From Pigmentiphaga daeguensis (GTDB lineage Bacteria > Pseudomonadota > Gammaproteobacteria > Burkholderiales > Burkholderiaceae_B), in NCBI RefSeq assembly GCF_039523035.1, contig NZ_BAAAEN010000014.1, positions 1 through 64,000 of the forward strand: a stretch of 64,000 nt of DNA, in the 5' to 3' direction. Positions 7,830 to 16,529 of the stretch are shown one piece after another. The notes beneath the pieces were generated by a model. That model was not told where the DNA came from and searched no databases. It saw nothing but the letters and a program-made list of their open reading frames with translations. A program made the position numbers and the translations under genes. The first letter of the stretch is position 1. Every line of letters starts with the position of its first letter.

Positions 7830-8921
7830 TCAAGCCACGCTTGCGCGCAGCGATTCGAGATAGGCCTCGGGAAATTCCAGTTCGGGCTGCCGGCGCGCCA
7901 GCCAGAGCCGGTGGTCCTCGTCCGAGTGCATCACCTGGCGCTCGGCCAGCGGCGGCCACTCCGGCGCGCTGAGCCAGACCCGGAGCAGATGGCGGCGCTT
8001 CTCGATGGCGTCTTCGTCGACATAGTCGGTACGGCCATGCACGATCACGCGATTGTTGAGGAACTGGATGTCGCCGTCCTGGAACTGCATGTCCAGGTAG
8101 AAATCCGGCGATTCGGCCATGGTCTCGAGGGTGGCGATCGCTTCCCTGTCGAGGTCGGTCAGGTGTCCGTGCCCCTCCTGCGCCGCGCGCCGGATGTAGC
8201 TGCCTAGAAAGTAGCAGGCCACCCGCTGCGGCCAGCCGTCGAGCCGGTCGAACACCGGAACCGGCGCCAGGCTCACCTTTCTCCCGTCGCCCAGCTGGGC
8301 GTCCTTGTCGCCGCGCCGGAAGTAGTAGCCGCCGTACAGGCTGGCCAGCAGGTCCGGCCGGCTCTCGGCCAGCGCATCGTGGATCGCCAGCGCGCTGCAG
8401 ATCCGGCTCGCGCCGCCGGCCTTGGCGGTGCGCAGGCACATCAGGCCGATGATGTCGCAGGAATCGGTGTGCATGTTCATGTGGCCGCCGTCCTGGTAGG
8501 CGCGCGCCACTTCGCCGTAGCCTTCGAGGTTCAGCACGTGACCCAGCAGCTCGCCCCGGTGGGACTGGGAGATCGGCACGCCCAGGTGCACCGAAAGGCC
8601 GAAATAGATCTGGGCCATTTCATCGGCGCTGTACTCGGTGCGCGGCAGGCCGCGCAGCATGGCGAATCCCTTGCCGCGATAGATCTGCTCGGCAACCGCC
8701 GCCAGCTTGCGCGCCACCCGGTCCAGCGGGAAGTCCTGGCGGCGCAAGGGCAGGGTCCGCTCCCCGCCTCGTGCATTCAGGGCCGCAAGCGCGCGGCCGA
8801 TTTCGTCGATATCGGCCTCGTCCAGGTGGAACAGGCAGCTTTCGGTCCAATCGATCTGCGGGCCGCGCCAGGAAGCGGGCGCGCCCGTAGGAGGCAGGAG
8901 GTGGCGAGTGGCAGTGGACAT
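7830..8921 (-). CDS. TauD/TfdA-family Fe(II)/2-oxoglutarate dioxygenase
   Basis: This 363-residue protein matches the TauD/clavaminate-synthase-like family. A proximal HxD iron-binding motif lies at His151-Thr-Asp153 (in GGHMNMHTDSCD), the distal His is at about residue 295 (NNRVIVHGRTDY), and an Arg in RRHLLRVWL near residue 314 is placed to hold 2-oxoglutarate. It should couple oxidative decarboxylation of 2-oxoglutarate to hydroxylation of a small substrate in the cytoplasm. It is the first gene of the dioxygenase-Bug-LysR set and replaces the normal rplY-pth junction. Length is somewhat above TauD (about 280 residues), closer to gamma-butyrobetaine-hydroxylase-like or clavaminate-like relatives. 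Confidence 0.87.
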   Translation of the reverse strand: MSTATRHLLPPTGAPASWRGPQIDWTESCLFHLDEADIDEIGRALAALNARGGERTLPLRRQDFPLDRVARKLAAVAEQIYRGKGFAMLRGLPRTEYSADEMAQIYFGLSVHLGVPISQSHRGELLGHVLNLEGYGEVARAYQDGGHMNMHTDSCDIIGLMCLRTAKAGGASRICSALAIHDALAESRPDLLASLYGGYYFRRGDKDAQLGDGRKVSLAPVPVFDRLDGWPQRVACYFLGSYIRRAAQEGHGHLTDLDREAIATLETMAESPDFYLDMQFQDGDIQFLNNRVIVHGRTDYVDEDAIEKRRHLLRVWLSAPEWPPLAERQVMHSDEDHRLWLARRQPELEFPEAYLESLRASVA

Positions 8922-8952
8922 GGTCGTCGGACGGGAAAGAGTTGGAATCGCC

Positions 8953-8972
8953 CCGGGGCGTACTGGCCCCGG
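8953..8972 (-). promoter_or_regulatory. Perfect hairpin in leader of dioxygenase gene
   Basis: CCGGGGC and GCCCCGG form a 7-bp perfect stem with a 6-base loop, 32-51 bases upstream of the dioxygenase ATG. It lacks a T-run, so it is not an obvious terminator. It may be a leader structure or chance in GC-rich DNA. Confidence 0.25.
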
Positions 8973-9080
8973 ACGATTCAGTGTGCCCGATCGTCCCTGA
9001 TATCTCTAATTCTTTTCAATGGCACTGCTGATACGTGCGATGTCTCAGTCCTCATCGCCTCCCATCAGGCTTCGCCCATG

Positions 9081-9112
9081 AAAAAACCCCGACCGTAACC
9101 GATCGGGGTTTC
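9081..9112 (-). terminator. Rho-independent terminator after rplY
   Basis: Read on the minus strand, CCCCGA, a short internal segment, and TCGGGG followed directly by TTTTTT make a strong stem with a U-tract about 28 bases past the rplY stop. It ends the prs/rplY transcript, so pth and ychF can no longer be read through from the ancestral operon. Confidence 0.85.
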
Positions 9113-9139
9113 TTCAGACAGCAGCGCGTAGGGGGGACC

Positions 9140-9727
9140 CTATTCAGCAGCGGTTTCCTCGGCGGCGGCACCACCGGGCTTGGCGATGGCGGTCGCGATG
9201 ACCGTGTCGCTGCCAGCCGGGAACGTCACGCCCTTGGGCGCCTTGACGTCGGACAGGTGGATGGATGCGCCGGCGATGATGTTGCCCAGGTCCACTTCGA
9301 TGAACTGGGGCAGGTCGTTCGGCAGGCAGGTCACTTCGATTTCGGTCAACACGTGGTTGATGATCGCGCCGCTGAGCTTGACGGCGGGCGACGACTCGGC
9401 GTTGACGAAGTGCAGCGGCACCTTGGTGTGCAGGGCCTGGCCGGCGGCGACGCGCTGGAAGTCCACGTGCAGCACTTGCTGCTTGTAGGGGTGCCATTGA
9501 ACGGCGCGCAGCAGGACTTGCGAGCCCTTGCCGTCGAGCTGCATGCTCAGGATGGACGAGTGGAACTCTTCCTTGCGCAGGGCATGGTAGATCTCGTTGT
9601 GATCGAGTTCGATCGACAGGGGCGCTGCGTCGCCGCCATAGACGATGGCGGGTACACGGCCGGCGCGGCGCAGGCGGCGGCTCGCACTCGAACCCTGGAC
9701 GCTACGCGAAGTGGCGTTGAATTGCAT
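9140..9727 (-). CDS. rplY: 50S ribosomal protein L25/general stress protein Ctc
   Basis: The 195-residue protein is the long (CTC/TL5-type) L25, which binds 5S rRNA. It has the N-terminal L25 domain (MQFNATSRSVQGSSASRRLR to QWHPYKQQVLHVDF) and a C-terminal beta domain with IEVTCLPNDLPQFIEVDL. The tail is Ala/Glu-rich. I choose the ATG at 9727 because GGAG lies 6 bases upstream. The codon four triplets earlier is TTG and overlaps that Shine-Dalgarno. It follows prs with a 141-base gap. Confidence 0.97.
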   Translation of the reverse strand: MQFNATSRSVQGSSASRRLRRAGRVPAIVYGGDAAPLSIELDHNEIYHALRKEEFHSSILSMQLDGKGSQVLLRAVQWHPYKQQVLHVDFQRVAAGQALHTKVPLHFVNAESSPAVKLSGAIINHVLTEIEVTCLPNDLPQFIEVDLGNIIAGASIHLSDVKAPKGVTFPAGSDTVIATAIAKPGGAAAEETAAE

Positions 9728-9868
9728 GGTTTTCTCCAAAATGCGGCAGGCGACATGCCCGCTCGCGGTGCACGGAACGCGACCATCGCATTCCGTCCGG
9801 CAGCGCCGCGACCAGCGCTTCCGGCTCGCCCCGCCGCCCTGCGCGATGCAGGCCGGCGGGAGCAGAAC

Positions 9869-10819
9869 TTATTCGACGAACAGCGAGCTGACCGAGTCGG
9901 CCCGCGAAATGCGCAGCATGGTTTCACCGATCAGGGCCGCGCACGACAACTGGCGGATGCGGCTGCAGTCCCGGACCTCGTCGCTGGCGGGGATGGTGTC
10001 GGTGACGACCAGCTCGTCCAGGTCGGATTCGGCAATGCGGCCCACCGCGCCGCCCGACAGCACGGCGTGCGTGCAATAGGCGTAGACGGCCAGCGCGCCG
10101 CGCTGCTTGAGGACCTGGGCGGCCTTGCACAGCGTGCCGGCGGTATCGACCATGTCGTCCATGATGATGCAGGTGCGGCCTTCGACGTCGCCGATGATGT
10201 TCATCACCTCGGACACGTTGGCGCGCGGACGGCGCTTGTCGATGATGGCCAGGTCGACCTCGAGGCGCTTGGCCAGCGCGCGGGCGCGGACCACGCCGCC
10301 CACGTCGGGCGAGACCACCATCAGGTTGGACAGGTTGCGTTTCCAGATGTCGCTGAGCAATATCGGCGCAGCGTAGATGTTGTCCACGGGGATATCGAAG
10401 AACCCCTGGATCTGGTCCGCGTGCAGGTCCATGGTCAGGATGCGGTCCACGCCCACGACCTGCAGCATGTTCGCCACGACCTTGGCCGAGATCGCCACGC
10501 GCGCCGAACGCGGGCGGCGATCCTGCCGGGCGTAGCCGAAATACGGCATCGCGGCGGTGATGCGACCGGCGGAGGCCCGGCGCAGCGCATCGACCATGAC
10601 CATGATTTCCATCAGGTTGTCGTTGGTCGGTGCACAGGTGGGCTGGAGGACGAAGACGTCTTTACCACGGACGTTCTCGTTGATTTCCACCATGACTTCG
10701 CCGTCGGAGAACCGACCGACGCTCATCTTGCCCAGTGGTATGCCGAGGTGACTCGCGACGTCCGCCGCCAGCTTGGGGTTGGCAGTCCCCGTGAAAATCA
10801 TGAAGCTTTCTTGCGCCAT
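9869..10819 (-). CDS. prs: Ribose-phosphate pyrophosphokinase
   Basis: This 316-residue enzyme makes PRPP from ribose 5-phosphate and ATP, feeding purine, pyrimidine, His and Trp synthesis. Visible family features are FSDGEVMVEINENVRGKDV near residue 35, the RQDRRPRSARVAISAK flexible-loop region near residue 100, and the PRPP-binding loop IIMDDMVDTAGTL near residue 220. The start MAQESFMIFTGTAN at 10819 fits close relatives; an internal ATG six codons later is possible. It sits just downstream of tRNA-Gln on the same strand. Confidence 0.97.
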   Translation of the reverse strand: MAQESFMIFTGTANPKLAADVASHLGIPLGKMSVGRFSDGEVMVEINENVRGKDVFVLQPTCAPTNDNLMEIMVMVDALRRASAGRITAAMPYFGYARQDRRPRSARVAISAKVVANMLQVVGVDRILTMDLHADQIQGFFDIPVDNIYAAPILLSDIWKRNLSNLMVVSPDVGGVVRARALAKRLEVDLAIIDKRRPRANVSEVMNIIGDVEGRTCIIMDDMVDTAGTLCKAAQVLKQRGALAVYAYCTHAVLSGGAVGRIAESDLDELVVTDTIPASDEVRDCSRIRQLSCAALIGETMLRISRADSVSSLFVE

Positions 10820-10937
10820 GACGCATTGCCCGTGGCTGTGGCCCGGTGACCTGTAACCGAGGCCGATCGACAAAACAACAAAGCTGTTGATCCTGCGAAA
10901 CGCTGACAGGCATCAACAGCTTTTAGGTCAAAGACTT

Positions 10938-11014
10938 TGGCTGGGGAGGAAGGACTCGAACCCTCGCATGCCGGAATCAAAATCCGGTGCCTTAACCAAC
11001 TTGGCGACTCCCCA
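10938..11014 (-). tRNA. tRNA-Gln (anticodon TTG)
   Basis: The minus strand folds into a complete 77-base tRNA including an encoded CCA. The acceptor arm is TGGGGAG/CTCCCCA, the D arm contains AAGTTGGTTAA, the anticodon loop TTTTGAT sits on a CCGGA/TCCGG stem, and the T arm is GAGGG-TTCGAGT-CCTTC. The anticodon TTG reads glutamine codons. It lies between ispE and prs, the normal place in this lineage. Confidence 0.97.
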
Positions 11015-11103
11015 ACTCGTTGCCCCCGCAGGAACTGCGTGAACATCGAAACTTGCTGCGCTGGCGTCCGGCTGCGGCGGATCGCCCTCGATTCGGTGGC
11101 CGC

Positions 11104-12009
11104 TTACGCGGCCCAGTCCAGTAGCGGATGCGCATCGAGTCCGGCACATGCCAGGTTCACTCTCAACGCCGGCAGCCCGCTGGGCTGGACTTGCATTGTA
11201 GCGGCGATTCTATCCACCGCGCCATCGGCCTGCGCCTTCGTGTCGCACTCGACAAATAGGCACGCGCCCGACCCGGACATCCTGACCCGCGCACCACCGA
11301 GTGCCTGGGCAAGCACCGCCGAAATCCGCCCCACTTCCGAAAAGCGGGCAAAAACGACGTTTTCCAGATCGTTCCTGTAGCTATTTCCGTAGGGATCAAA
11401 TGTTCCCCGAGGAAAGTCCGCTATTTTGACGCGTGGCGTATCTCTTGTCAATTCGGGTGCGCGAAAAACGTCCGCGGTCGGCACACTGGCGTCCGGCTGC
11501 ACCACCACGTACCAGCGCTGCGGCAGGTCGATGGCGGTCAGTTCCTCGCCCACGCCCTCGGCGAAGGCGTTGCGGCCGAACACGAACACGGGCACGTCCG
11601 CGCCCAGGGGCAGCGCGAGCCTCATCAGCTCATGCCGCGACAGGCCGGTGCCCCACAGGCGGTTCAGGGCCAGCAGCACCGTGGCCGCGTCGCTCGATCC
11701 GCCGCCCAGGCCGCCGCCGGCGGGAATCCGCTTCTCCAGGCCGATCTCGGCGCCCTGCCCGCAGCCGGTAGCCTGCCGCAGCGCGCGGGCGGCCCGCACG
11801 ACCAGGTCGGCGTCCTCGGGCACGCCGGGCAGGTCGTAGGCGCGGACGATACGGCCATCGGGACGGGCGCGGAAATGCAGCGTGTCCTGCAGATCGATGA
11901 AACGGAAGGCCGTCTGCAGCAGGTGATAGCCGTCGGGCCGGCGCCCCACCACGTGCAGGAACAGATTGATCTTCGCGGGCGCGGGAACGTCGCGCAATTC
12001 GGCAGTCAT
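11104..12009 (-). CDS. ispE: 4-diphosphocytidyl-2-C-methyl-D-erythritol kinase
   Basis: IspE phosphorylates CDP-methylerythritol in the non-mevalonate isoprenoid pathway. The 301-residue protein is a GHMP kinase. PAPAKINLFLHV lies near residues 9-20, with the catalytic-region Lys in PAKINL. The ATP-binding loop is PAGGGLGGGSSDAA near residue 95, and the C-terminal GHMP motif is ARVRMSGSGACLF near residue 245. It starts about 43 bases from the lolB stop and is separated from it by a short inverted-repeat remnant. Confidence 0.97.
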   Translation of the reverse strand: MTAELRDVPAPAKINLFLHVVGRRPDGYHLLQTAFRFIDLQDTLHFRARPDGRIVRAYDLPGVPEDADLVVRAARALRQATGCGQGAEIGLEKRIPAGGGLGGGSSDAATVLLALNRLWGTGLSRHELMRLALPLGADVPVFVFGRNAFAEGVGEELTAIDLPQRWYVVVQPDASVPTADVFRAPELTRDTPRVKIADFPRGTFDPYGNSYRNDLENVVFARFSEVGRISAVLAQALGGARVRMSGSGACLFVECDTKAQADGAVDRIAATMQVQPSGLPALRVNLACAGLDAHPLLDWAA

Positions 12010-12014
12010 GGGGG

Positions 12015-12055
12015 CCAGGGCCTGTTCACGCTGGAAAGGGCCTTGCGAACCCTAG
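12015..12055. repeat. Minimal CTAG inverted-repeat element, copy 1
   Basis: This 41-base stretch between lolB and ispE starts AGGGCCTGTTCAC and ends CCCTAG. About 27 of its first 30 bases match the 43-base element at 36089-36131, and its start matches the arm of the full element at 33669-33843. The end CTAG (12052-12055) includes the TAG stop codon of lolB. It looks like a decayed, internally deleted copy of the same repeat family. Confidence 0.6.
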
Positions 12056-12630
12056 GGATTGATGACCAGGCGCAGGTCCACGTCCTGTCCGCCCTCGTTG
12101 CGCGCCATCTGTAGCCGCGTGGGACCCAGCGCGTCGTACTGCCGGGCGGTCACGCGCCAGCCCGCCTGGTCGAACACCAGCGGACGGCCCTGCTCGTCGC
12201 GCTCGACCACCTCGGCGGGCGGCCGCGCAGCCAGGCGGCCGCGCAGCCAATCGCGCAGGCCGGACACGGGGATGTCGCTGCCCAGCACGACCGCCACCAG
12301 TTCGTCGGGATCGGCGGCGCGCGTTTCCTTGCCGCTGGATTCCCGCAGCAGCGCTTCGCCCGGCACGGCCTCGACGCGCGCCAGGGTCGCGCCCAGCGGC
12401 GAGACGAGATCGAGCGCCAGGCGGCTGCCGTCGTCGCGCCAGGCGAAGCTGCCCTGCACCGCGTTCTGCTTGCCGCCGGCTTCCTCGATCCGCAGCGCGA
12501 ACCGGCCGACCCGCGACAACGAGCGGCTCTCGTCCGCGCCCTGGGGCGCGGGGATGGGAACCGGCACGGCACAGGCCGCCAGGATCGCGGCCATTGCGCC
12601 CGCGGCGGCCGCGCGGGACAGGCGCCGCAT
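12052..12630 (-). CDS. lolB: Outer-membrane lipoprotein LolB
   Basis: LolB receives lipoproteins from LolA and inserts them in the outer membrane. The 192-residue precursor has a lipoprotein signal (MRRLSRAAAAGAMAAILAAC) with lipobox ILAAC and Cys20 as the acylated residue. The body fits the LolB beta-barrel family: RFALRIEEAGGKQNAVQGSFAW early and the QAGWRVTARQYD segment late. The ATG lies 5 bases after the stop of the TPR gene, so the two are co-transcribed. The TAG stop is part of an inverted-repeat remnant. Confidence 0.93.
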   Translation of the reverse strand: MRRLSRAAAAGAMAAILAACAVPVPIPAPQGADESRSLSRVGRFALRIEEAGGKQNAVQGSFAWRDDGSRLALDLVSPLGATLARVEAVPGEALLRESSGKETRAADPDELVAVVLGSDIPVSGLRDWLRGRLAARPPAEVVERDEQGRPLVFDQAGWRVTARQYDALGPTRLQMARNEGGQDVDLRLVINP

Positions 12631-12635
12631 GCCGG

Positions 12636-14426
12636 TCACAGCGTCACGTCGAGGCGCGCCAGGGTGCCCCGCAATGCCGCGTTGGACGGATCCTTGGACT
12701 GGACCTCGCGCCACAGCCGGCGCGCGCGGTCCTGCTGGCCCGAGGCCCACAGGACCTCGCCCAGGTGCACGGCGATCTCGGCGTCGGGCCGGATCTCGTA
12801 GGCGCGCTCGAGGTAGGACAGCGCCTTGGCGTTGTCGCCCATGCGATAGTGCACCCAGCCCATGCTGTCGATGATGAAGGGATCGTCGGGGGCCAGGTTC
12901 ATGGCCCGCTCGATCAGCCGCTTGGCCTCGGGCAGCCTGACGTTGCGGTCGGCCAGCGAATAGCCCAGGGCGTTGTACGCATGGGCATGGTCGGGCTTGA
13001 TGGCGATGATCCGGCGCAGCCGGCTTTCCATGTCGTCGATCCGGTTCTGCTGCTCGTACAGCATGGCCAGGTCGTACATCAGGTCAGGCGCGTCGGGATA
13101 GCGCTGGTTGGCCGCCTCGAGCACCTTGACCGCCTCGTCGCGGTCGCCGGCATTGCGCAGGATCTGCGCCTCGGTCAGGGCCACCTGGCTGCCCTCGCGC
13201 ACGTCGCGCGGGTCGATCAGGCCCAGGATGCGGCGGGCCTCGTCCACGCGGCCCTGCTTGCCGCGCAGGACGGCCTGGCGCAGGCGGGCCGGCAGGGCGG
13301 CGTCGGGGTCGTCGACCTTGGCCAGCAGGTCGAAGGCGTCGTCGTAGCGTTGCTGGTCCTCGGCGATCTGCACGCGCAGGAACAGCGCGTTGTCCGCCTC
13401 GGGCAGCGGCGCGGCGCCCTTGGCCGTGCGCTGCTCGTGCACGTCCAGGTACTGCTTGAGATAGTCGTCGGCATCCGATGGGCGCTGCGACTGGTAGGCC
13501 AGCACGCCCTGCATGTAGAGGATCTCGAAGTCCTCGGGATTGGCGCGCGCCAGGGCCTGCAATTCGTCGCGCGCGCCGTCGTAGTCCTTCAGCGAGGCCA
13601 GCGCACGCGCCAGCAATACGCGCAGGTTGCGCGATTCCGCATGCGTGGCAATGAAGGCTCGCGCCCGCGCCACGGACTGGTCGGGCTCGGTTTCCACGCC
13701 CATCTGCAAGGCCAGCATGGCGGCCGCCTCGGAATCGGGCTGGGCGTCGAGCGCCGCGCGCGCCTCCTGCAGCGCGCGCGCCTTGTCGCCCGCCGTCGCG
13801 GCGACGCGCGACAGGGCCAGGTGCGCCTCGGGCAGGTTGCGCACGTCGGTCAGCGCCTCTTCCAGGATGGACAGCGCCTTGCGCTTGTCATCCAGGCGGG
13901 CGACGACGCGGCGGGCATCGACGATGGCCACGGACTTGTCGGGAGCGGCCGCAATGCGGGCCCGCAGCGCCGAGCCCATGCCTTCGACCCGTCCCGCCGC
14001 GGCAGCCAGCGACAGCGCGGTCTGCCGCGCCTCGACGTCGGCCGGGTCCAGTTCGGCCCAGGCCTGGGCGGCGTCGAACGCGCGCACCAGGTCGCCGCCG
14101 GCCAGCGCGAACTCGACCGCGCGGCGCGCCAGGCGCGGATCGCGTGTTTTCTCGGCCAGGTCCAGCGTCGTGCTGGTGGCGGGCCCGAAGGCGCCGCGCT
14201 GGGCGGCCACTTCCGAGGCAAGCACCTGGAACAGGATCTCGGCCGTCAGGTCGACGTTGGGGAGTGCCCTGGGCCCGATGGCGCGCCCCATGGGGGACAG
14301 GCTGAGGCCCGGAACCAGCAACTCGTCGGATGCCGGGCGCGCGTCCTGGGCGGACACGGCCGATACGGCCGTCGCCAGCCCGACCCCTGCGGCCGCCAGC
14401 TTCAAACGATGAGCGTTAAACAACAT
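12636..14426 (-). CDS. Exported tetratricopeptide-repeat protein
   Basis: This 596-residue protein has a Sec signal peptide (MLFNAHRLKLAAAGVGLATA, cleavage near SAQ) and then many TPR-like helix pairs. Well-formed repeats run over residues 430-590 (NALGYSLADRNVRLPEAKRL, DSMGWVHYRMGDNAKALSYL, HLGEVLWASGQQDRARRLW). It likely works in the periplasm or at the outer membrane as a scaffold. The conserved neighbour lolB suggests a role near lipoprotein or envelope assembly, but no enzyme motif is visible. The ATG at 14426 is chosen because it gives a clean signal peptide. Confidence 0.9.
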   Translation of the reverse strand: MLFNAHRLKLAAAGVGLATAVSAVSAQDARPASDELLVPGLSLSPMGRAIGPRALPNVDLTAEILFQVLASEVAAQRGAFGPATSTTLDLAEKTRDPRLARRAVEFALAGGDLVRAFDAAQAWAELDPADVEARQTALSLAAAAGRVEGMGSALRARIAAAPDKSVAIVDARRVVARLDDKRKALSILEEALTDVRNLPEAHLALSRVAATAGDKARALQEARAALDAQPDSEAAAMLALQMGVETEPDQSVARARAFIATHAESRNLRVLLARALASLKDYDGARDELQALARANPEDFEILYMQGVLAYQSQRPSDADDYLKQYLDVHEQRTAKGAAPLPEADNALFLRVQIAEDQQRYDDAFDLLAKVDDPDAALPARLRQAVLRGKQGRVDEARRILGLIDPRDVREGSQVALTEAQILRNAGDRDEAVKVLEAANQRYPDAPDLMYDLAMLYEQQNRIDDMESRLRRIIAIKPDHAHAYNALGYSLADRNVRLPEAKRLIERAMNLAPDDPFIIDSMGWVHYRMGDNAKALSYLERAYEIRPDAEIAVHLGEVLWASGQQDRARRLWREVQSKDPSNAALRGTLARLDVTL

Positions 14427-14595
14427 GGCACAATTCCTTGGCGTATCGCCGACGCCGTCCATATTCGTTGATGTTAGCACTGCGCTTACCACCCAACGGC
14501 CGGTGGCGGCGGGGCGCCGATATGCTGGACCCCATGCCTTACTCATCGGACTGCCGGCCGCGCCAACAGTTCATCGCGCGCAAGCAGCAAACGCC

Positions 14596-15417
14596 ATGCC
14601 CGAACTTCCCGAAGTAGAAACCACCCGCCGGGGCATCGCGCCCACGGTGGAAGGACGCGAACTGCGCCGCCTGATCGTGCGCGAGCCCCGGCTGCGATGG
14701 CCCGTGCCCGCCGGTCTCGCCGCCCTGGTCGAGGGGCGCCGCGTCCTGGCCACGGGCCGGCGCGGCAAATACCTTTTGATGCAATTCGAGCATGGCTGGC
14801 TGATCGTCCACCTGGGCATGTCCGGCTCGCTGCGCCACGTGCATCCGGACGAGGAGCCGCGCAAGCACGACCACGTCGACTGGGTCTTCGACCAGGCGGT
14901 CCTGCGCCTGCACGATCCCCGGCGCTTCGGCGCGGTGCTGTGGCACGACGCGGCGGCCGGGCCGGTGGAAAGCCATCCCCTGCTGGCCAGCCTGGGCATC
15001 GAGCCCTTCGATGACCGCTTCGACGGCGGCTGGCTGTTCCGCCATACCCGCCGCCGCAGCGCGCCCATCAAGCAGACGCTGCTGATGGGCGACATCGTCG
15101 TCGGGGTGGGCAACATCTACGCGTCGGAAAGCCTGTTCCGCGCCGGTATCCATCCGCGCACCGCCGCCGGGCGCATCTCGGCCGCCCGCTACGAGAAACT
15201 GGCCGCCGCGGTGCGCGCCACGCTGGACGACGCCATCCGCGCCGGCGGCAGCTCGCTGCGCGACTACGTGGGCGCGGGCGGCGAATCGGGCTATTTCCAG
15301 ATCGACGCGCGGGTCTACGACCGGGCGGGCCAGCCCTGCCGGGTGTGCGAGACGCCGATCCGCAGGCTGGTGCAAGGACAACGAGCAACCTATTACTGCC
15401 CAAAATGCCAGCGGTAG
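14596..15417 (+). CDS. mutM: Formamidopyrimidine-DNA glycosylase (Fpg/MutM)
   Basis: MutM removes 8-oxoguanine and formamidopyrimidines and nicks the abasic site. The 273-residue protein begins MPELPEVETTRRGI, with Pro2 as nucleophile and Glu3 as acid. GRRGKYLLMQF near residue 57 supplies the conserved Lys. QTLLMGDIVVGVGNIYASE is the helix-two-turn-helix. The C-terminal zinc finger is CRVC-x16-CPKC. It is transcribed divergently from the TPR-lolB-ispE block and precedes mutY by 25 bases, so both arms of the 8-oxoG repair system are co-expressed. Confidence 0.98.
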   Translation: MPELPEVETTRRGIAPTVEGRELRRLIVREPRLRWPVPAGLAALVEGRRVLATGRRGKYLLMQFEHGWLIVHLGMSGSLRHVHPDEEPRKHDHVDWVFDQAVLRLHDPRRFGAVLWHDAAAGPVESHPLLASLGIEPFDDRFDGGWLFRHTRRRSAPIKQTLLMGDIVVGVGNIYASESLFRAGIHPRTAAGRISAARYEKLAAAVRATLDDAIRAGGSSLRDYVGAGGESGYFQIDARVYDRAGQPCRVCETPIRRLVQGQRATYYCPKCQR

Positions 15418-15442
15418 CGGGCTCCCCTATGGAACACATGAC

Positions 15443-16513
15443 ATGATTGCTTTTTCCCGGCGCGTGGCGCAGTGGCAGCGCGAGAACGGACGGCATACGC
15501 TGCCCTGGCAGAACACGCAGGACCCCTATCGCATCTGGCTGTCGGAGATCATGCTGCAGCAGACCCAGGTCGCGACGGTGATCCCGTACTACGAACGCTT
15601 CCTGGCGAAGTTCCCCACGGTGGCCGACCTGGCCGCCGCCGACGAAGGCGAGGTCATGGCCTTGTGGGCGGGGCTGGGCTATTACACGCGGGCGCGGAAC
15701 CTGCACGCCTGTGCGCGGCAGGTGGTATCGGACTGGGGCGGGCGCTTCCCTCCCACGGCGGCGGACATCGAGACGCTGCCCGGCATCGGCCGCTCGACGG
15801 CGGCGGCGATCGCGGCGTTCGCCTATGGCGAGCGCAGCCCCATCCTGGACGGCAACGTCAAGCGCGTCTTCGCGCGCCACTTCGGCATCGAGGGCGATCC
15901 CACCAAGCGTGCGGTGGAACAGCGCATGTGGGCTATCGCCCATGCCGAGGTGCCGGCCGACGGCCCCGACGCGGCCGATGAAATGCGGCGCTATACGCAG
16001 GGGCTGATGGACCTGGGCGCCACGCTGTGCACGCGCGGCGACCCGGACTGCGGTCGCTGCCCCGTGCGCGAGTCCTGTGTCGCGCTGCGCGAGGCCAGGC
16101 AGCACGAACTGCCCACGCCGCGCGAGCGCAAGGCCGTGCCCGAGCGGCATACCGGCATGCTGGTGATAGAGAAAGCGGGCGAGATCCTGTTGCAGCGCCG
16201 GCCCTCGCCCGGCATCTGGGGCGGCCTGTGGAGCCTGCCGGAATTCGCCGACGGGGATCCCGCGCAAGCTTGCCGCGTCCTGGGCGTGGCGCCGGCCGAG
16301 ACCATACGGCTGCCGGTGTTCTCGCACACCTTCACCCACTTCAAGCTGCACATCGAGCCCTGGCACGTACAGGCGGGCTCGCTGGACCTGCGCGAAGGAG
16401 ACCATCCGCAAGTCTGGCTGCCGTCCGCGGAACTGGCCGACGCGGCGCTGCCCGCGCCGGTGAAGAAACTGCTGGGCGGACTGTTCGGCCACAACGATCT
16501 GTTCCGGGCCTGA
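15443..16513 (+). CDS. mutY: A/G-specific adenine glycosylase MutY
   Basis: MutY removes adenine mispaired with 8-oxoG. The 356-residue protein has Glu35 in WLSEIMLQQTQV, catalytic Asp136 in ILDGNVKRV, and the helix-hairpin-helix LPGIGRSTAAAI. The [4Fe-4S] cluster ligands are Cys196, 203, 206 and 212 (CX6CX2CX5C). The C-terminal NUDIX-like 8-oxoG recognition domain includes LLQRRPSPGIWGGLWSLPE and FSHTFTHFKLH. The last codons overlap a hairpin that probably serves as terminator for both mutY and the convergent GntR gene. Confidence 0.98.
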   Translation: MIAFSRRVAQWQRENGRHTLPWQNTQDPYRIWLSEIMLQQTQVATVIPYYERFLAKFPTVADLAAADEGEVMALWAGLGYYTRARNLHACARQVVSDWGGRFPPTAADIETLPGIGRSTAAAIAAFAYGERSPILDGNVKRVFARHFGIEGDPTKRAVEQRMWAIAHAEVPADGPDAADEMRRYTQGLMDLGATLCTRGDPDCGRCPVRESCVALREARQHELPTPRERKAVPERHTGMLVIEKAGEILLQRRPSPGIWGGLWSLPEFADGDPAQACRVLGVAPAETIRLPVFSHTFTHFKLHIEPWHVQAGSLDLREGDHPQVWLPSAELADAALPAPVKKLLGGLFGHNDLFRA

Positions 16514-16529
16514 GGTCCGGGAACAGATC
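16496..16529. terminator. Bidirectional hairpin between mutY and GntR gene
   Basis: GATCTGTTCC and GGAACAGATC form a perfect 10-bp outer stem with a partly paired GC-rich inside. The left arm is within the last codons of mutY; the right arm ends one base before the GntR stop codon. No strong T-run follows either way, so termination strength is uncertain. Confidence 0.5.

Noticed and set aside
9737..9739. TTG as rplY start
   Set aside because: It would overlap the GGAG ribosome-binding site that serves the ATG at 9727.
12594..14471. 625-codon open frame antisense to the TPR gene
   Set aside because: Composition is typical of a reverse-strand shadow and the opposite strand encodes a clear exported TPR protein.
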